Source: Homarus americanus (lineage: Eukaryota; Arthropoda; Malacostraca; Decapoda; Nephropidae). From it: DNA of 64,000 nucleotides. The DNA lies in the NCBI RefSeq assembly GCF_018991925.1, contig NW_024725489.1:6386726-6450725 (forward strand), read 5' to 3'. Below the pieces are notes generated by a model that worked only from the letters and a program-made list of their open reading frames with translations, was not told the DNA's origin and searched no databases. Made by a program: the position numbers and the translations under genes. This document shows positions 23,580 to 34,409 of the stretch, piece by piece; position 1 is the stretch's first letter, and every line of letters begins with the position of its first letter.

Positions 23580-23814
23580 ATGCAGGGCGGCGTCAGTGCC
23601 CTCTCCCCTTCCTTCGTCACCGCCCTCGTCAGGAGCCTCGTCATGTCTACTAAATGTACAGCGGTGCGGCGGAAGGGGCGACAACAGCGACAACGGCGGC
23701 GCCTCATCTCCGCCCCAAAGCCACGACCGTCTTCGTCGTCGTCCCCATCATCGTCCACAGCAGGAGAGGCGGCCCCCGAGACGTCACGTCCCCAACTCCA
23801 CCGTCAGCAGCCTA
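23580..23814 (+). CDS. raw: Raw-like protein, coding exon 1 (N-terminus)
   Basis: This encodes 78 residues plus the first base of codon 79. The N-terminus is low complexity: a basic cluster (RRKGRQQRQRRR, residues 30-41) that could act as a nuclear localisation signal, then a Ser-rich stretch (residues 51-59) and a Gln/Pro tail. The donor GTAAGA follows at 23815. Splicing to 57468 restores the frame (phase 1) and builds the codon A|TG. I start at 23580 because an in-frame stop precedes it and no other long-frame ATG is available; a second ATG at residue 22 is possible. No homology is evident in this exon itself, so its membership rests on promoter, donor and phase. Alternative first exons could replace it. 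Confidence 0.5.
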
Positions 23815-24585
23815 GTAAGATTATCTTGTTCCCTTGTCCTTGTTGACTTGATCCCTGTGTTAGGTATTTAGCCCTTAATTACCGGCCATGTGTGTGTGTT
23901 GTGGTCGTCCATGTTGGTTTACTGATAATGTCGGTTGAGAGAGAAGTGTGGTGGGAGAGTTATGTGCGGGTGTAAAAGTGCACACCTGTCTTGGTATACA
24001 TGTGTAAAATACTGTAAGCCTGTCCAGAAGTGCACATTAAAAACACAAGGACAGGTGTACAGTGTTGGGATATAGGTCAGATATCTTCTTTACGGTGGGC
24101 AGGTGTAATTGTACACTGTGGGATTTGACCTAGTACTGTGTTGATGAACTACTGAAGTAATATACACCTGTAGCGATGTAGAGGTAAGTGTAGTGATGTA
24201 CGTAGATAATTTAGGTATGTAAATTAGAAGAATTTATAATAAGACTTTTAACTGAAAATTAAAACAGGTTAATTGAGAATGCAGGTGTAAACTTATGAGT
24301 ATTGCAGGAATTATAGTATTTTATTTGATTATTTTTAGTATTTTATTTAGTTATTGTAGAATTTTATTTAGTTTTTGTAGAAATTTATTTTGAATTATTT
24401 TAATCAAATGGTGACATAAAAGGGGAAATATGTACCTTAACCACAAGAGTATTACGGAAGGTTAACTCGGTGTTCTCTGAGGTCAAGACAGATTATACCT
24501 TCACCTGCCACCTCCTACCTCTGGCACTGATTATATGTTCAAGTAATAAGTGTCGGTCTGTTTATATGTATGTATATAATGTTAT
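23815..24585 (+). other. Start of intron 1
   Basis: AT-rich unique intronic DNA after the donor. No element or exon is recognised. The inferred intron runs to 57467 (33.65 kb). Confidence 0.5.
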
Positions 24586-24753
24586 GGATCACCTGAATAT
24601 CCCCCCCCCCCCCCTTCAGCTTAAATTACCTAAAGATTAACTACCCTAATTTTAACCTAACCTAACCTCATCCCTCCCCAAATAATGTTAGGGTGATTAA
24701 TCTCTAGGTGAAAATAAGCTAGGGGGGGGGGGGGGAGAATATTGAGGTGGTCC
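24586..24753. mobile_element. Foldback element, complete copy with C/G-run arms
   Basis: A 168-bp palindromic element. The left arm starts GGATCACCTGAATAT, has a 14-C run, then TTCAGCTTAAATTACC and AAAGATTAACTACCCTAA. The right arm is its imperfect reverse complement, ending AATATTGAGGTGGTCC with a 13-14-G run. The centre holds two or three CCTAA units (telomere motif, C-strand). Non-coding and MITE-like. No transposase is seen in the window. Confidence 0.75.
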
Positions 24754-24759
24754 AAAATT

Positions 24760-25240
24760 ATTGAGACATTTTCACCTTAAAATTTTAACCCCTTGTGTAC
24801 GGTGGTTTCTCTGTGCTGAATAAAATCGTCTGGTGTAGTGGAAAGGTTAATGTTCTAGGAATGAGTGGTACAGTCGCCTCCCCTTATACCTATTACAGTG
24901 GCTGATGCGTTTTGTGAAATGTTGCAACTCTGTGGAAGGCTTAGTCTGACTACTATGAGGTTCGTTTGGGCTATTCTGTGAGGTTTAATACAATGTAAAC
25001 AAACACAAATATGCCACATCTCACAAAAAAGCGCCAGCCACTGTACCAGGTATAATTGGAGGCGACTGGACATGTTGTTAAGTATAAGCCGATGATGTAA
25101 TGCTGGAAATCTTATCTCGCTGGCTAGACAGAGAAGCCAGAGATAATATTTACCACAGACCGAGTAACAGTTCTCATATGTTGCCGACTAGACAACAGTG
25201 ATGTACAGATAGTGTTTCCTTACCCGGGCTGACACGTATT
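24760..25240 (+). other. Intron 1, nothing recognised
   Basis: Unique intronic DNA. A weak tRNA A-box resemblance (TGTAGTGGAAAGG, about 24834) has no paired B-box. Confidence 0.5.
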
Positions 25241-25242
25241 GC

Positions 25243-25376
25243 TAACCTCCTGAATATCATAACATAACATAATTAAACTTAACCTAACCCGCCAGATAGC
25301 TTGAGGGTATTTAATCACCAGGTAAAATAAATCTATGGAAGGGGGGGGGGTGGTGGTGCTAATCTTCAGGTGATCC
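25243..25376. mobile_element. Foldback element, left arm decayed
   Basis: The right arm is intact: AGGGTATTTAATCACCAGGT, then AAAATAAATC, a 10-G run, and TAATCTTCAGGTGATCC at the end. The left arm keeps CCTGAATATCAT and a CCTAACCC core but is diverged. Same family as 24586-24753. Confidence 0.65.
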
Positions 25377-25558
25377 ATCTCTTATTAAAGACTAGTTGTG
25401 GTCTTCATAGGTTATAGTAAGTTATTGGATAGTTAAGAGCTGCACGTCACAATAATTTCTGAAGATGATGTCACTCTTGGGGGGACATGACGAGCTGTTG
25501 TTATCTGTTGAGTGACACTTGTGATATTTATTGACATTTTGCTTGTTATCATGTACAG

Positions 25559-25560
<2 letters not shown>

Positions 25561-25634
<74 letters not shown>

Positions 25635-25764
25635 AAGTATACCAAACATACTTAAATAAACAGATATATTAATTATACCTCACAAGATTATATTAACTTA
25701 AATATGACTTAACCATAACATACATACATACATACATACATACATACATACATACATACATACA

Positions 25765-25795
<31 letters not shown>

Positions 25796-25878
25796 TACAT
25801 ACATACATACATATTACATACATACATACATATTACATACATACATACATACATATTACATACATACATACATACATA

Positions 25879-25909
<31 letters not shown>

Positions 25910-25915
25910 CACTCT
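25561..25915. repeat. GT and TACA microsatellites
   Basis: (GT)n occupies 25561-25631. (TACA)n occupies about 25717-25915, interrupted several times by TATTACA, which makes a second-level period of roughly 24-32 bp at its right half. Confidence 0.92.
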
Positions 25916-26019
25916 AACTATATAACTGGTGTATGTGTTAAGGATTATATGCCTTAGTTATTACCATTAAGATAACCTGGAAGGGATTATAGCACATTAA
26001 GTTATGTTATTAATAAGAA

Positions 26020-27050
26020 ACTAAACTACATGGACATAAGATAACAAACAATAATTAATAACAATAACTAATAAATAAAGGCGATAACATAAATAACACG
26101 AAGAACCTTGAACCATGATTATTATTGTAGTAAAAAATAATAGAAAAAAATAAATAAACAAAATAAAATATAGATAAGAAAAATAAAAAATAAAAAATAA
26201 AATCCTCCCTTGACAGATATGACAAGACAAGAGACAGATGAAGGTCGCCCATGACATAGCAGGCATGTGACAGGACGACTAAAATGACATTGACAGTCTA
26301 AATTACCGTCTCATTACTACACATCGACCATGGACGGGAGGGTCTGTATATAGATACACCTATCCTTGGGGTCTGTCAAGTTGTGGGGGGTCTTTGGTAT
26401 CTGTCTAACTGGTTTCGCTTCTTAGTTTAGGTCTTAAGTAGTTATGGTCTGGTCTATTTTAAGTCTTAGTGGATAACTAGTGATATAAACAGGTGTAGAC
26501 AGACATATATAATAATAATAACAAAGTGAAATATATATAAACATAACGATGGATAATAACAACGTGAGGTAGTCAGATATAAACATTGATAAAGATAAAC
26601 ATTGATAAAAATTCATAAACATACACGCCATATAAACACTCATCCTTAAAGTGTGTTACAGTGTATTTATATATAAACTCTTAAAAGATGTGTATTAAGA
26701 ACTTTGAAATGGCTGTAACGAGAGAGAGAGAACTGATCTCCGTGTGTTGAGATGAAAAGTGGACTTGAACCTTTCTCCTGTGTGACCCCTCCCCTCCTCT
26801 CTTCTCCCCTCCCGTCTCCCCCTCTCCCTTCCCCATCCTCCCCGCCATCACTAGCTCTTAGGACACGTGACCTTGCAACATAACAACAACAAAGAGAAGG
26901 AGGAGGTCTTGCAACATGGTTCTGGTAGTTGGGTAGGAAGAGGAGTGTTTGTCTTAATGAGAGTAGGAGGGGAGGGTCCTTCTCTCCTATAGGTAGTTAG
27001 TGACGTCATGGGCTCAGGTACACATGTAAATATTGTGTTGTGTTTTTGTA
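26020..27050 (+). other. Intron 1, AT-rich with a CT-rich patch
   Basis: AAATAAA-type low complexity occupies 26040-26210 and a CT-rich patch 26780-26850. No exon-like segment is found. Confidence 0.55.
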
Positions 27051-27058
27051 TGTCGCTT

Positions 27059-27060
<2 letters not shown>

Positions 27061-27127
<67 letters not shown>

Positions 27128-27461
27128 CTTATCGGCACCAGCATCCGGTTGTCTTACACCATACACCACACACTTGTGTAGGCATGAATGACCACACTCC
27201 ATGTATGAATGGCCGTGGCCACACTCCATGTATGAATGACCGTGACCACACTCCATGTATGAATGACCGTGGCCACACTCCATGTATGAATGACCGTGGC
27301 CACACTCCATGTATGAATGACCGTGGCCACACTCCATGTATGAATGACCGTGGCCACACTCCATATATGAATGACCGAGGCCACACTCCATGTATAAATA
27401 ATATCATAATATGCATGAAGCAAGCAAGCTTTTGACACTTGACACCTCTGCATAAAGGAGT

Positions 27462-27503
<42 letters not shown>

Positions 27504-27517
27504 GTGTGTGCGTGTGC
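27061..27517. repeat. CA run, 27-bp minisatellite, GT run
   Basis: (CA)n lies at 27061-27123. About eight near-identical 27-bp units of CACTCCATGTATGAATGACC plus GTGGCCA lie at 27190-27395, and (GT)n at 27465-27517. The 27-bp period keeps several frames open on both strands, giving spurious repeat proteins. Confidence 0.92.
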
Positions 27518-27730
27518 TTAATAATAATAACAAACTCCATTAACTATAAGCCAGGTTAAAAGGTTGAAATATACAAAAGTCACACTTCAAACATAAACAA
27601 CATCTCGTATAGTAACATGAGGAGGGTAAGGATCATCAAAATGTTCTTTGTTTTCATTCATTACTGGAGGAAAAAAAGTGGATTGAATACACACGTTACC
27701 TACGAATCCTTGATGATGTTGACAGTGGTT

Positions 27731-27732
<2 letters not shown>

Positions 27733-27780
<48 letters not shown>

Positions 27781-27914
27781 TGTGTGTGTGTGTGAGTGAG
27801 AACAGTTACAACACAGAGGTATCCTGGTATTTTTCTCAACCACTGGGCACATAGTGTAGCCAGATAACTTACTCAATGACGGGCTGACTGATGTATTAAC
27901 TAACTCAACTGCTC

Positions 27915-27983
<69 letters not shown>
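27733..27983. repeat. GT and CA microsatellites in inverted orientation
   Basis: (GT)n at about 27733-27795 and (CA)n at 27920-27983 are reverse complements separated by about 125 bp, so a transcript could fold into a hairpin. Confidence 0.9.
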
Positions 27984-27985
<2 letters not shown>

Positions 27986-27989
27986 AATT

Positions 27990-28385
27990 TTCTATCCGCG
28001 AGTGAATTTAAAGAGCGTAACTAAATTATTTCTACTTCTGTATTGGGAGAATTTTTTGTGCTTTTATGTTGAGGATAAAATTATATTAAGGTTAATGACG
28101 AAAGGTTATAAATTCCTATGTTCTTTATTGAGGATTTGATCGCGTAATGTAATAAAGAATAGGAGGATCAAGGTGTTTATTTCAGGTATAAAATTTGATG
28201 GGAATAGTTTTGTCTTTTCCTCGCATTATAGTTGATTAAATCCCTTTATTATGGATGAGCTAAATGATGTGATCCTTTATTTTACGTTGGTATAAAGAAT
28301 CAAGTCCTTTTTAAAGTATAATAAATCACCTTATCTCATAAAGGAATGGGTGTCTTGATGTCCCTCAGTTATATTTACAATGAGT
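27990..28385 (+). other. Intron 1, AT-rich, nothing recognised
   Basis: Unique AT-rich DNA without repeats or exon signals that stand out. Confidence 0.5.
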
Positions 28386-28388
28386 CAT

Positions 28389-28510
28389 CTGAACCCCTGT
28401 GAACCCCTCTGAACCCCTGTGAAGTTATGTGAACCCCTGTGAAATAATTTGAATCCCTTTGAACTCCTTTGAACCCATGTGAAGCCTTGTGAAATCATGA
28501 GAACCTGTAT
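28389..28510. repeat. TGTGAACCCC short tandem repeat
   Basis: About ten imperfect units of 10-11 bp (TGTGAACCCC, TTTGAACTCC and similar). Confidence 0.8.
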
Positions 28511-29630
28511 GTTGTCAAGGGGTTCATAGGTGTTGATCCCCATGTTAAGAGTTCAGAGGTGAGGCCATCAGAGTATTAAAATCATATCATGTCTCTGTAC
28601 TTCACAACACACACAACCTCTCAATGTTTTTTTTTTTTTACAGGAATTATAGCGCCATAGTTACTTGTAATTTCCCTGTGTACCCGAGTAGTAAGTTTTA
28701 TTTTACATTAGGAATTGGAACCGAAGACCCAGCAGGAGGGGGAGGAGGAGGAGGAGGAGAGTTGTACCTGTGTAACCGAGTCATAGGTTTTGAACATTAT
28801 TAACAGGAGACTGGTTAACTCCTGTGTTATGCTCAGCCTCGAGTCATTGGGGAAGGTTCCATGACTAAAGGTAATTAAGTAGACGTTGATGAGCCGCGAC
28901 AACCACATACCTCGTGAAAACAATTGTTATTAAACCAGTACTACCCCCCCCCCTTCCCTCTCCCCCACCCCCTCAAATAAGTGTGGAATGTCATGTTATC
29001 AGGAATGAACTTGCAATACAGTTGAATGTTTATGTTTTCATTACCAGGTGGAGATAAGATATGAGGGTTTTTTTTTTTTATCTTTGTATCTTCACGCCAC
29101 AGCCAAGCTAGGACAAAAGTTCCCTAGAGTAACCTTTAAAATAATCTACACACCTCCACGTACACAGATAATATTTATCAGTGAGAGTATAAAACACCTC
29201 AACAACAATGACTTGGCTGGATAGTAGAGTTCTCAGATTTTTTTTTTTTTAACTTCCACTCATATCTTCTAATGTTCACCACTCATATCTTCTAATGTTA
29301 AGCAGAGTTAGTTGTACCGCGCGTGTTGTGGAGGTGTGTGTTTGTACTGGCGGGTACGTTCTTCACCCCCAACTAGTAAGTGTTAGTGTGGATTGTGTGA
29401 CCGATAACATACAGTACTTCCTCATACTCAAGTTCTTCATTCTGAGAAACTTATTTTATTTCAGTTCGTTGTTATAATTGTGTTATATTAACCTGAGAAA
29501 ACAATTATCCATTTTTTTTCGTTCAATATGTGACTGAAAAGCGTCTGTGTGTGAAGACTTGTTAAATCGTTAATGAACAGGAGTGAACAGTTCTCAAATG
29601 TGTATTGAACTATGCGAGACAGCTGGCAAT
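28511..29630 (+). other. Intron 1, unique, nothing recognised
   Basis: It contains T-runs (28626, 29068, 29239), a GGA run near 28738 and a C-run near 28945. A 60-codon frame near 29295 has no conserved look. Confidence 0.5.
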
Positions 29631-29635
29631 GGTGG

Positions 29636-31440
29636 TAGGAACAAGCGTTAATAATGTTAGTGGTGGCAGGAACAAGCGTTAATAATGTCAGTGGTGGCAG
29701 GAACAAGCGTTAATAATGTCCGTGGTGGCAGGAACAAGCGTTAATAATGTCCGTGGTGGCAGGAACAAGCGTTAATGTGTCGGTAATTGGCAGGAACAAG
29801 CGTTAATAATATCAGTAGTGGAACAAGCGTTAATAATGTTAGTGGTGGCAGGAACAAGCGTTAATAATGTCAGTGGTGGCAGGAACAAGCGTTAATAATG
29901 TCCGTGGTGGCAGGAACAAGCGTTAATAATGTCCGTGGTGGCAGGAACAAGCGTTAATAATGTCCGTGGTGGCTGGAACAAGCGTTAATAATGTCCGTGG
30001 TGGCAGGAACAAGCGTTAATAAACAAGCGTTAATACGTCAGTGGTGGTGCAGGAACAAGCGTTAATAATGTGAGTGGTGGCAGAAACAAGGTTAATAATG
30101 TGGTGGCCAAGTTAATAATGTTGGTGGCAGGAACAAGCGTTAATAATATCAACAAGCGTTAATGTGGTGCAGAACAAGCGTTAATAATGTCCGTGGTGGC
30201 AGGAACAAGCGTTAATAATGTCAGTGGTGGCAGGAACAAGCGTTAATAATGTCAGTGGTGGCAGCGTTAATGTCGGGTGGCAGGAACAAGCGTTAATAAT
30301 GTCAGTGGTGGCAGCGCGTTAATAAGTAATGTCGGGTGGTGGTAGGAACAAGCGTTAATAATAATGTCAGTGGTGGCAGGAACAAGCGTAATAATGTCCA
30401 GCGTTAATAATGTCAGTGGTGGCAGGAACAAGCGTTAATAATGTTAGTCAGTTAATAATGGTGGTGGCAGGAACAAGCGTTAATAATGCCAGGAACAATG
30501 GTGGCAGGAACAAGCGTTAATTGGCAGGAACAAGCGTTAATACGTCAGTGGTGGCAGGAAACAATGGATGGTGGCAGGAACAAGCGTTAATAATGTCAGC
30601 ATTAATAATGTCAGTGGTGGCAGGAACAAGCAGTTAATAATGTCAGGAACAAGCGTTAATAATGTCGTGGTGGCAGCGAATACGTCAGTGGTAGGCGCGT
30701 TAATAATGTCAGTGGTGGCAGGAACAAGCGTTAATAATGTCTGTAGGCGTTAATAATGGTGCAGGAACAAGCGTTAATAATGTCCGGTGGCAGGAACAAG
30801 CGTTAATAATGTCGGTGAAGGTTAATAATGTCAGTGGTGGTGGCAGGAACAAGCGTGTCCGCAGGAACGAAATGTCTGTGGTGGCAATAATGCGTCCGTG
30901 GTGTAGGAACAAGCGTTAATAATGTCAGTGGTGGCAGCAACAAAGCGTTAATAATGTCAGTGGTGGCAGGAAACGTTAAGCATGGTGGCAACAAGCGTTA
31001 ATAATGTCAGTGGTGGCAGGAACAAGCGTTAATAAGTGGTCAAGCGTGGTGTGCGGAACATTAATAATGTCGTGGTGGCAGGAACAAGCGTTAGTCTGTG
31101 GTGGCAGGAACAAGCGTTAATAATGTCTAACAGCGTTAATACGTCAGTGGTGGCAGGAATGGTTAATAATGTCGTGGTGGCAGCGTTTAATAATGTTAGT
31201 GGTGGCAGGAACAAGCGTTAATAATGTCAGTGGTGGCAGGAACAAGCGTTAATAATGTTAGTGGTGGCAGGAACAAGCGTTAATAATGTTAGTGGTGGCA
31301 GGAACAAGCGTTAACAATGTCAGTGGTGGCAGGAACAAGCGTTAATAATGTTAGTGGTGGCAGGAACAAGCGTTAATAATGTCAGTGGTGGCAGGAACAG
31401 GCGTTAATAATGTCAGTGGTGGCAGGAACAAGCGTTACTG
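29636..31440. repeat. 1.8 kb minisatellite, 31-bp unit
   Basis: Fifty-plus units of GGCAGGAACAAGCGTTAATA plus ATGTCAGTGGT, with CAGT/CCGT/TAGT variants. The two ends (29636-30000 and 31195-31440) are regular. The interior (about 30000-31195) is scrambled by deletions and fused units. Non-coding. Confidence 0.93.
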
Positions 31441-31539
31441 ACAAGACGTGAAATTAGTGTCGCCTTCACCAGCTCCTGTGTTCCGTCACTTGTCTCCTCT
31501 GGCTATCTGCTGAGTGCATACTTGACTCTTGTTAAGTCT

Positions 31540-31715
31540 GATAAGCTTAGATTTAGTCAAACTTATTTAATGTAAGCTTAGATTTAGTCACACTAAGGTA
31601 AAGTAAGATTTAGTCACAGTAAGGTAAAGATAAGCTTAAATTTAGTCAAACTTAGTTGTAGTATGCTTAGAATTAGTCAAACTTTGTTAAGGTAAGCTTT
31701 GATTTAGGCAAGACA
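31540..31715. repeat. ~33-bp repeat AAGCTTAGATTTAGTCA
   Basis: About five imperfect units of AAGCTTAGATTTAGTCAAAC joined by TTAATGT or AAGGTA linkers. Confidence 0.8.
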
Positions 31716-31954
31716 AACATAATCTACAGTAGATACATCAGGTGTAGGTTGGAAAATATTAGAAAAAAAAAACGACCAACTTAACTGAATCTAGGTAAGG
31801 TGGAAGGCTTGGTTTATGGCAGACAACATTCAGGTTAAGGCGCTCCAAGAATCGCGAGTGGTAAGACGAACAATGGAAACATGACACCTCCGAGAGTGAA
31901 AACTTCCTGTTGCTAAGCTTACACCTCCGTCTGTTGGCACTACTTGTACAGATA

Positions 31955-32009
<55 letters not shown>

Positions 32010-32505
32010 ATTAGCCCCGGCCAGCACTCCTGTACCGACGAGTGCACCTCTGCCTTAACACAAGATCATAAACACCCACACGAATCAACCTATTTATGTT
32101 GAAGGCTTTCTTTTGTTTTGGTATAGATACTTTGAAGGGATTCTGATGCTCTTAAAGGGTATTGGATACTCCTCTTGTGTCATCATCGCTTTGTTGTTGT
32201 TTTTTTTTTAGTATAGACACTTTAAAGGGATTCAGATCAAGCACTTAAAGAGTATTGGATTCCCTCTGTTAAGGTCTCGTTGTGGATCTTCTGATGTGAT
32301 CAATAGCTTAAGAGTGCTGCGGGAAGATAAAATACCCAGGTGTTTTTTCATTGGGTAATTTTTTTTTTCACTCTCTATCAGGTAATATCTTATCTTGTGA
32401 TGTGTGTGGGGGAGAGGGAGGGGGGGTCCTCGTGAAAACAGTTACACACACTCACCCGATTATTTAGAGATTAAGTTACCAGAAGAGAAAAGGGGAGTTG
32501 TCGTT
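31716..32505 (+). other. Intron 1 with a CT microsatellite
   Basis: (CT)n lies at about 31955-32006. A diverged duplicated phrase (TAGATACTTTGAAGGGATTC / TAGACACTTTAAAGGGATTC) occurs about 90 bp apart near 32126 and 32213. No exon. Confidence 0.6.
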
Positions 32506-32509
32506 GAAC

Positions 32510-32640
32510 AGGTGTGTCATTGAACATTTGTGTCATTAAACAGGTGTGTCAAGGTGTGTCATTGAACAGGTGTCATTGAACAGGTGTCATTGAACAGGTG
32601 TCATTGAACATGTGTCATTAAACAGGTGACATTGAACCTC
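32510..32640. repeat. AACAGGTGTCATTG short tandem repeat
   Basis: Eight or so 14-16-bp units with slippage (AACAGGTGTGTCATTG and AACATGTGTCATTA variants). Confidence 0.85.
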
Positions 32641-32677
32641 CGTTGGAAATTTTTTTATCAAGTTCTCTCATCACTTA

Positions 32678-32679
<2 letters not shown>

Positions 32680-32762
<83 letters not shown>

Positions 32763-32817
32763 TATTGTTTCCTTCCTTCCCTTGCCTTCTGCGTAGCGTG
32801 GCGCCGGTGGAGCCAGG

Positions 32818-32857
<40 letters not shown>
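32680..32857. repeat. GT/GC run and CA run facing each other
   Basis: (GT)n of about 70 bp ends in a GCGCGCGCG stretch (Z-DNA-prone) near 32753-32761. (CA)n follows at about 32820-32855 after about 60 bp. The pair is inverted and could form a hairpin. Confidence 0.9.
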
Positions 32858-32860
<3 letters not shown>

Positions 32861-33070
32861 CTTATTTCACTTGACTAAACACCCTTATGCTACTTGTGGG
32901 GTTAGATTAGGTTAAGTTAGATTAGATTAGGTGAGATTGGGTTAGTTTGGATTAAATATAGTTAGGTTAAGTTAGATTAGATTGTGTTAGCCCTTAGATT
33001 AGATTTGATGAGCATGAGTGTGTTTAATCGTCACGTGAAATAAGGAGTGCCTAATCTTCACGTGATTCAG
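32856..33070. mobile_element. Foldback element copy, 5' outer arm lost
   Basis: The left inner arm (AACTTATTTCACTTGACTAA, ACACCCTTA) begins directly at a CA microsatellite. The core is degenerate GGTTAGATTA repeats. The right arm reads GTGTTTAATCGTCACGTGAA then AATCTTCACGTGATTCAG. It fits the family at 24586 and 38080. The outer left arm is replaced by the CA run. Confidence 0.6.
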
Positions 33071-33102
33071 ATTATTGATTCACAGGCAGAAATATGCAGA
33101 AT

Positions 33103-33386
33103 AAGTGGTGTTTTGTGTAAGTGGTAAGTGGTGTTGTGTTAGTGGTAAGTGGTGGTGTGTTAGTGGTAAGTGGTGTGGTGTGTTAGTGGTAAGTGGTGTT
33201 AGTGGTAAGTGGTGTGGTGTGTTAGTGGTAAGTGGTGGTGTGTTAGTGGTAAGTGGTGGTGTGTTAGTGGTAAGTGGTGTTAGTGGTAAGTGGTGTAAAG
33301 GATGAGAGAGCCACTACCTCCTTGCCCCACACTCTGGACTGACATGAGTGCGAATATAATTGACAGTAAGCAGATGCAGGGCTGGA

Positions 33387-33422
<36 letters not shown>
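33103..33422. repeat. GTTAGTGGTAAGTGGTG minisatellite and GT run
   Basis: About ten 17-22-bp units lie at 33103-33300, then (GT)n at about 33390-33422. The repeated GGTAAGT happens to be a perfect splice-donor consensus in every unit. Confidence 0.88.
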
Positions 33423-33424
<2 letters not shown>

Positions 33425-34200
33425 TATCCCACACCTTACTTCACATAAAACAAATTAACTCTTCGTAGTGTACTTAAACTTACACTTACCCACCTTTATA
33501 GAGTCTAACTTACTTAAGACACCTAAGCTAACTTAAACCATACATTACCTATCTAAAATTACTTAAAACAACTTACATACCTTTTTATAGTGTAGCTAAA
33601 TTTACTTAATGTAACTAATTAATCTCTTGTTACATAGCCGAGTTAAGTTTATGTCGCGTAAACCAATTTTAGACGGTATTGAATAGGTCAAAGGTCGTTA
33701 GGAAGCTTTGTACCTGGCAAAAGGAGTCGAGGGGACATATTTTCTCCCTGGGGTTCATACTCGGCTGATTATAGGCACTAACGACATCCTTATAATCTCC
33801 CATTGACTATGATAACGTAATCCCTTCAAGTAATCAAATCATGTTTAATTATCTTCCATTTTAGAAGTGTTTATTAATTCTAACCTACATGATACGGTAG
33901 TTTGTAGGTTAAAAACATTGACGTGTGGATGAGGTGATTGACAACACAATCTCTTCCTCGATATAGACAGTAATTCATTCATCTTTTTTCTTCTGTATTA
34001 TTGATCCTTCTGCTGCCGGTTATATCTGCACCCTTCCCCCCTTCCTCCTGCTATTGAGAAGAACCCTATTGAGAAATATTTAATCCGCCCGTGTCAGCTA
34101 CTGTATAACAAGAGTTTGGCACGCTCAGTCTGGGAGTGTATTGAGGAGTCCATGGCTTGAGCAGACAGGGGGTGTGGGGGTGAGTTTTCTCGTCTGTGAT
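33425..34200 (+). other. Intron 1, unique, nothing recognised
   Basis: It starts with an ACTTA-rich stretch (33470-33620). A DR1-like AGGTCAAAGGTCG lies near 33688. No exon-like segment. Confidence 0.5.
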
Positions 34201-34205
34201 TAGTC

Positions 34206-34405
34206 GGGTAGACGTTCATAACAACCTAAAGGCGTTCATAACATAGCCTAAAGGCGTTCATAACATAGCCTAAAGGCGTTCATAACAGCCTAAAGGCGTT
34301 CATAACATAGCCTAAAGGCGTTCATAACATAGCCTAAAGGCGTTCATAACAGCCTAAAGGCGTTCATAACATAGCCTAAAGGCGTTCATAACATAGCCTA
34401 AAGGT
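34206..34405. repeat. 22-24-bp minisatellite
   Basis: About nine units of CCTAAAGGCGTTCATAACA with or without a TAG insertion. The order of long and short units is itself partly periodic (long-long-short). Confidence 0.9.
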
Positions 34406-34409
34406 AGCA

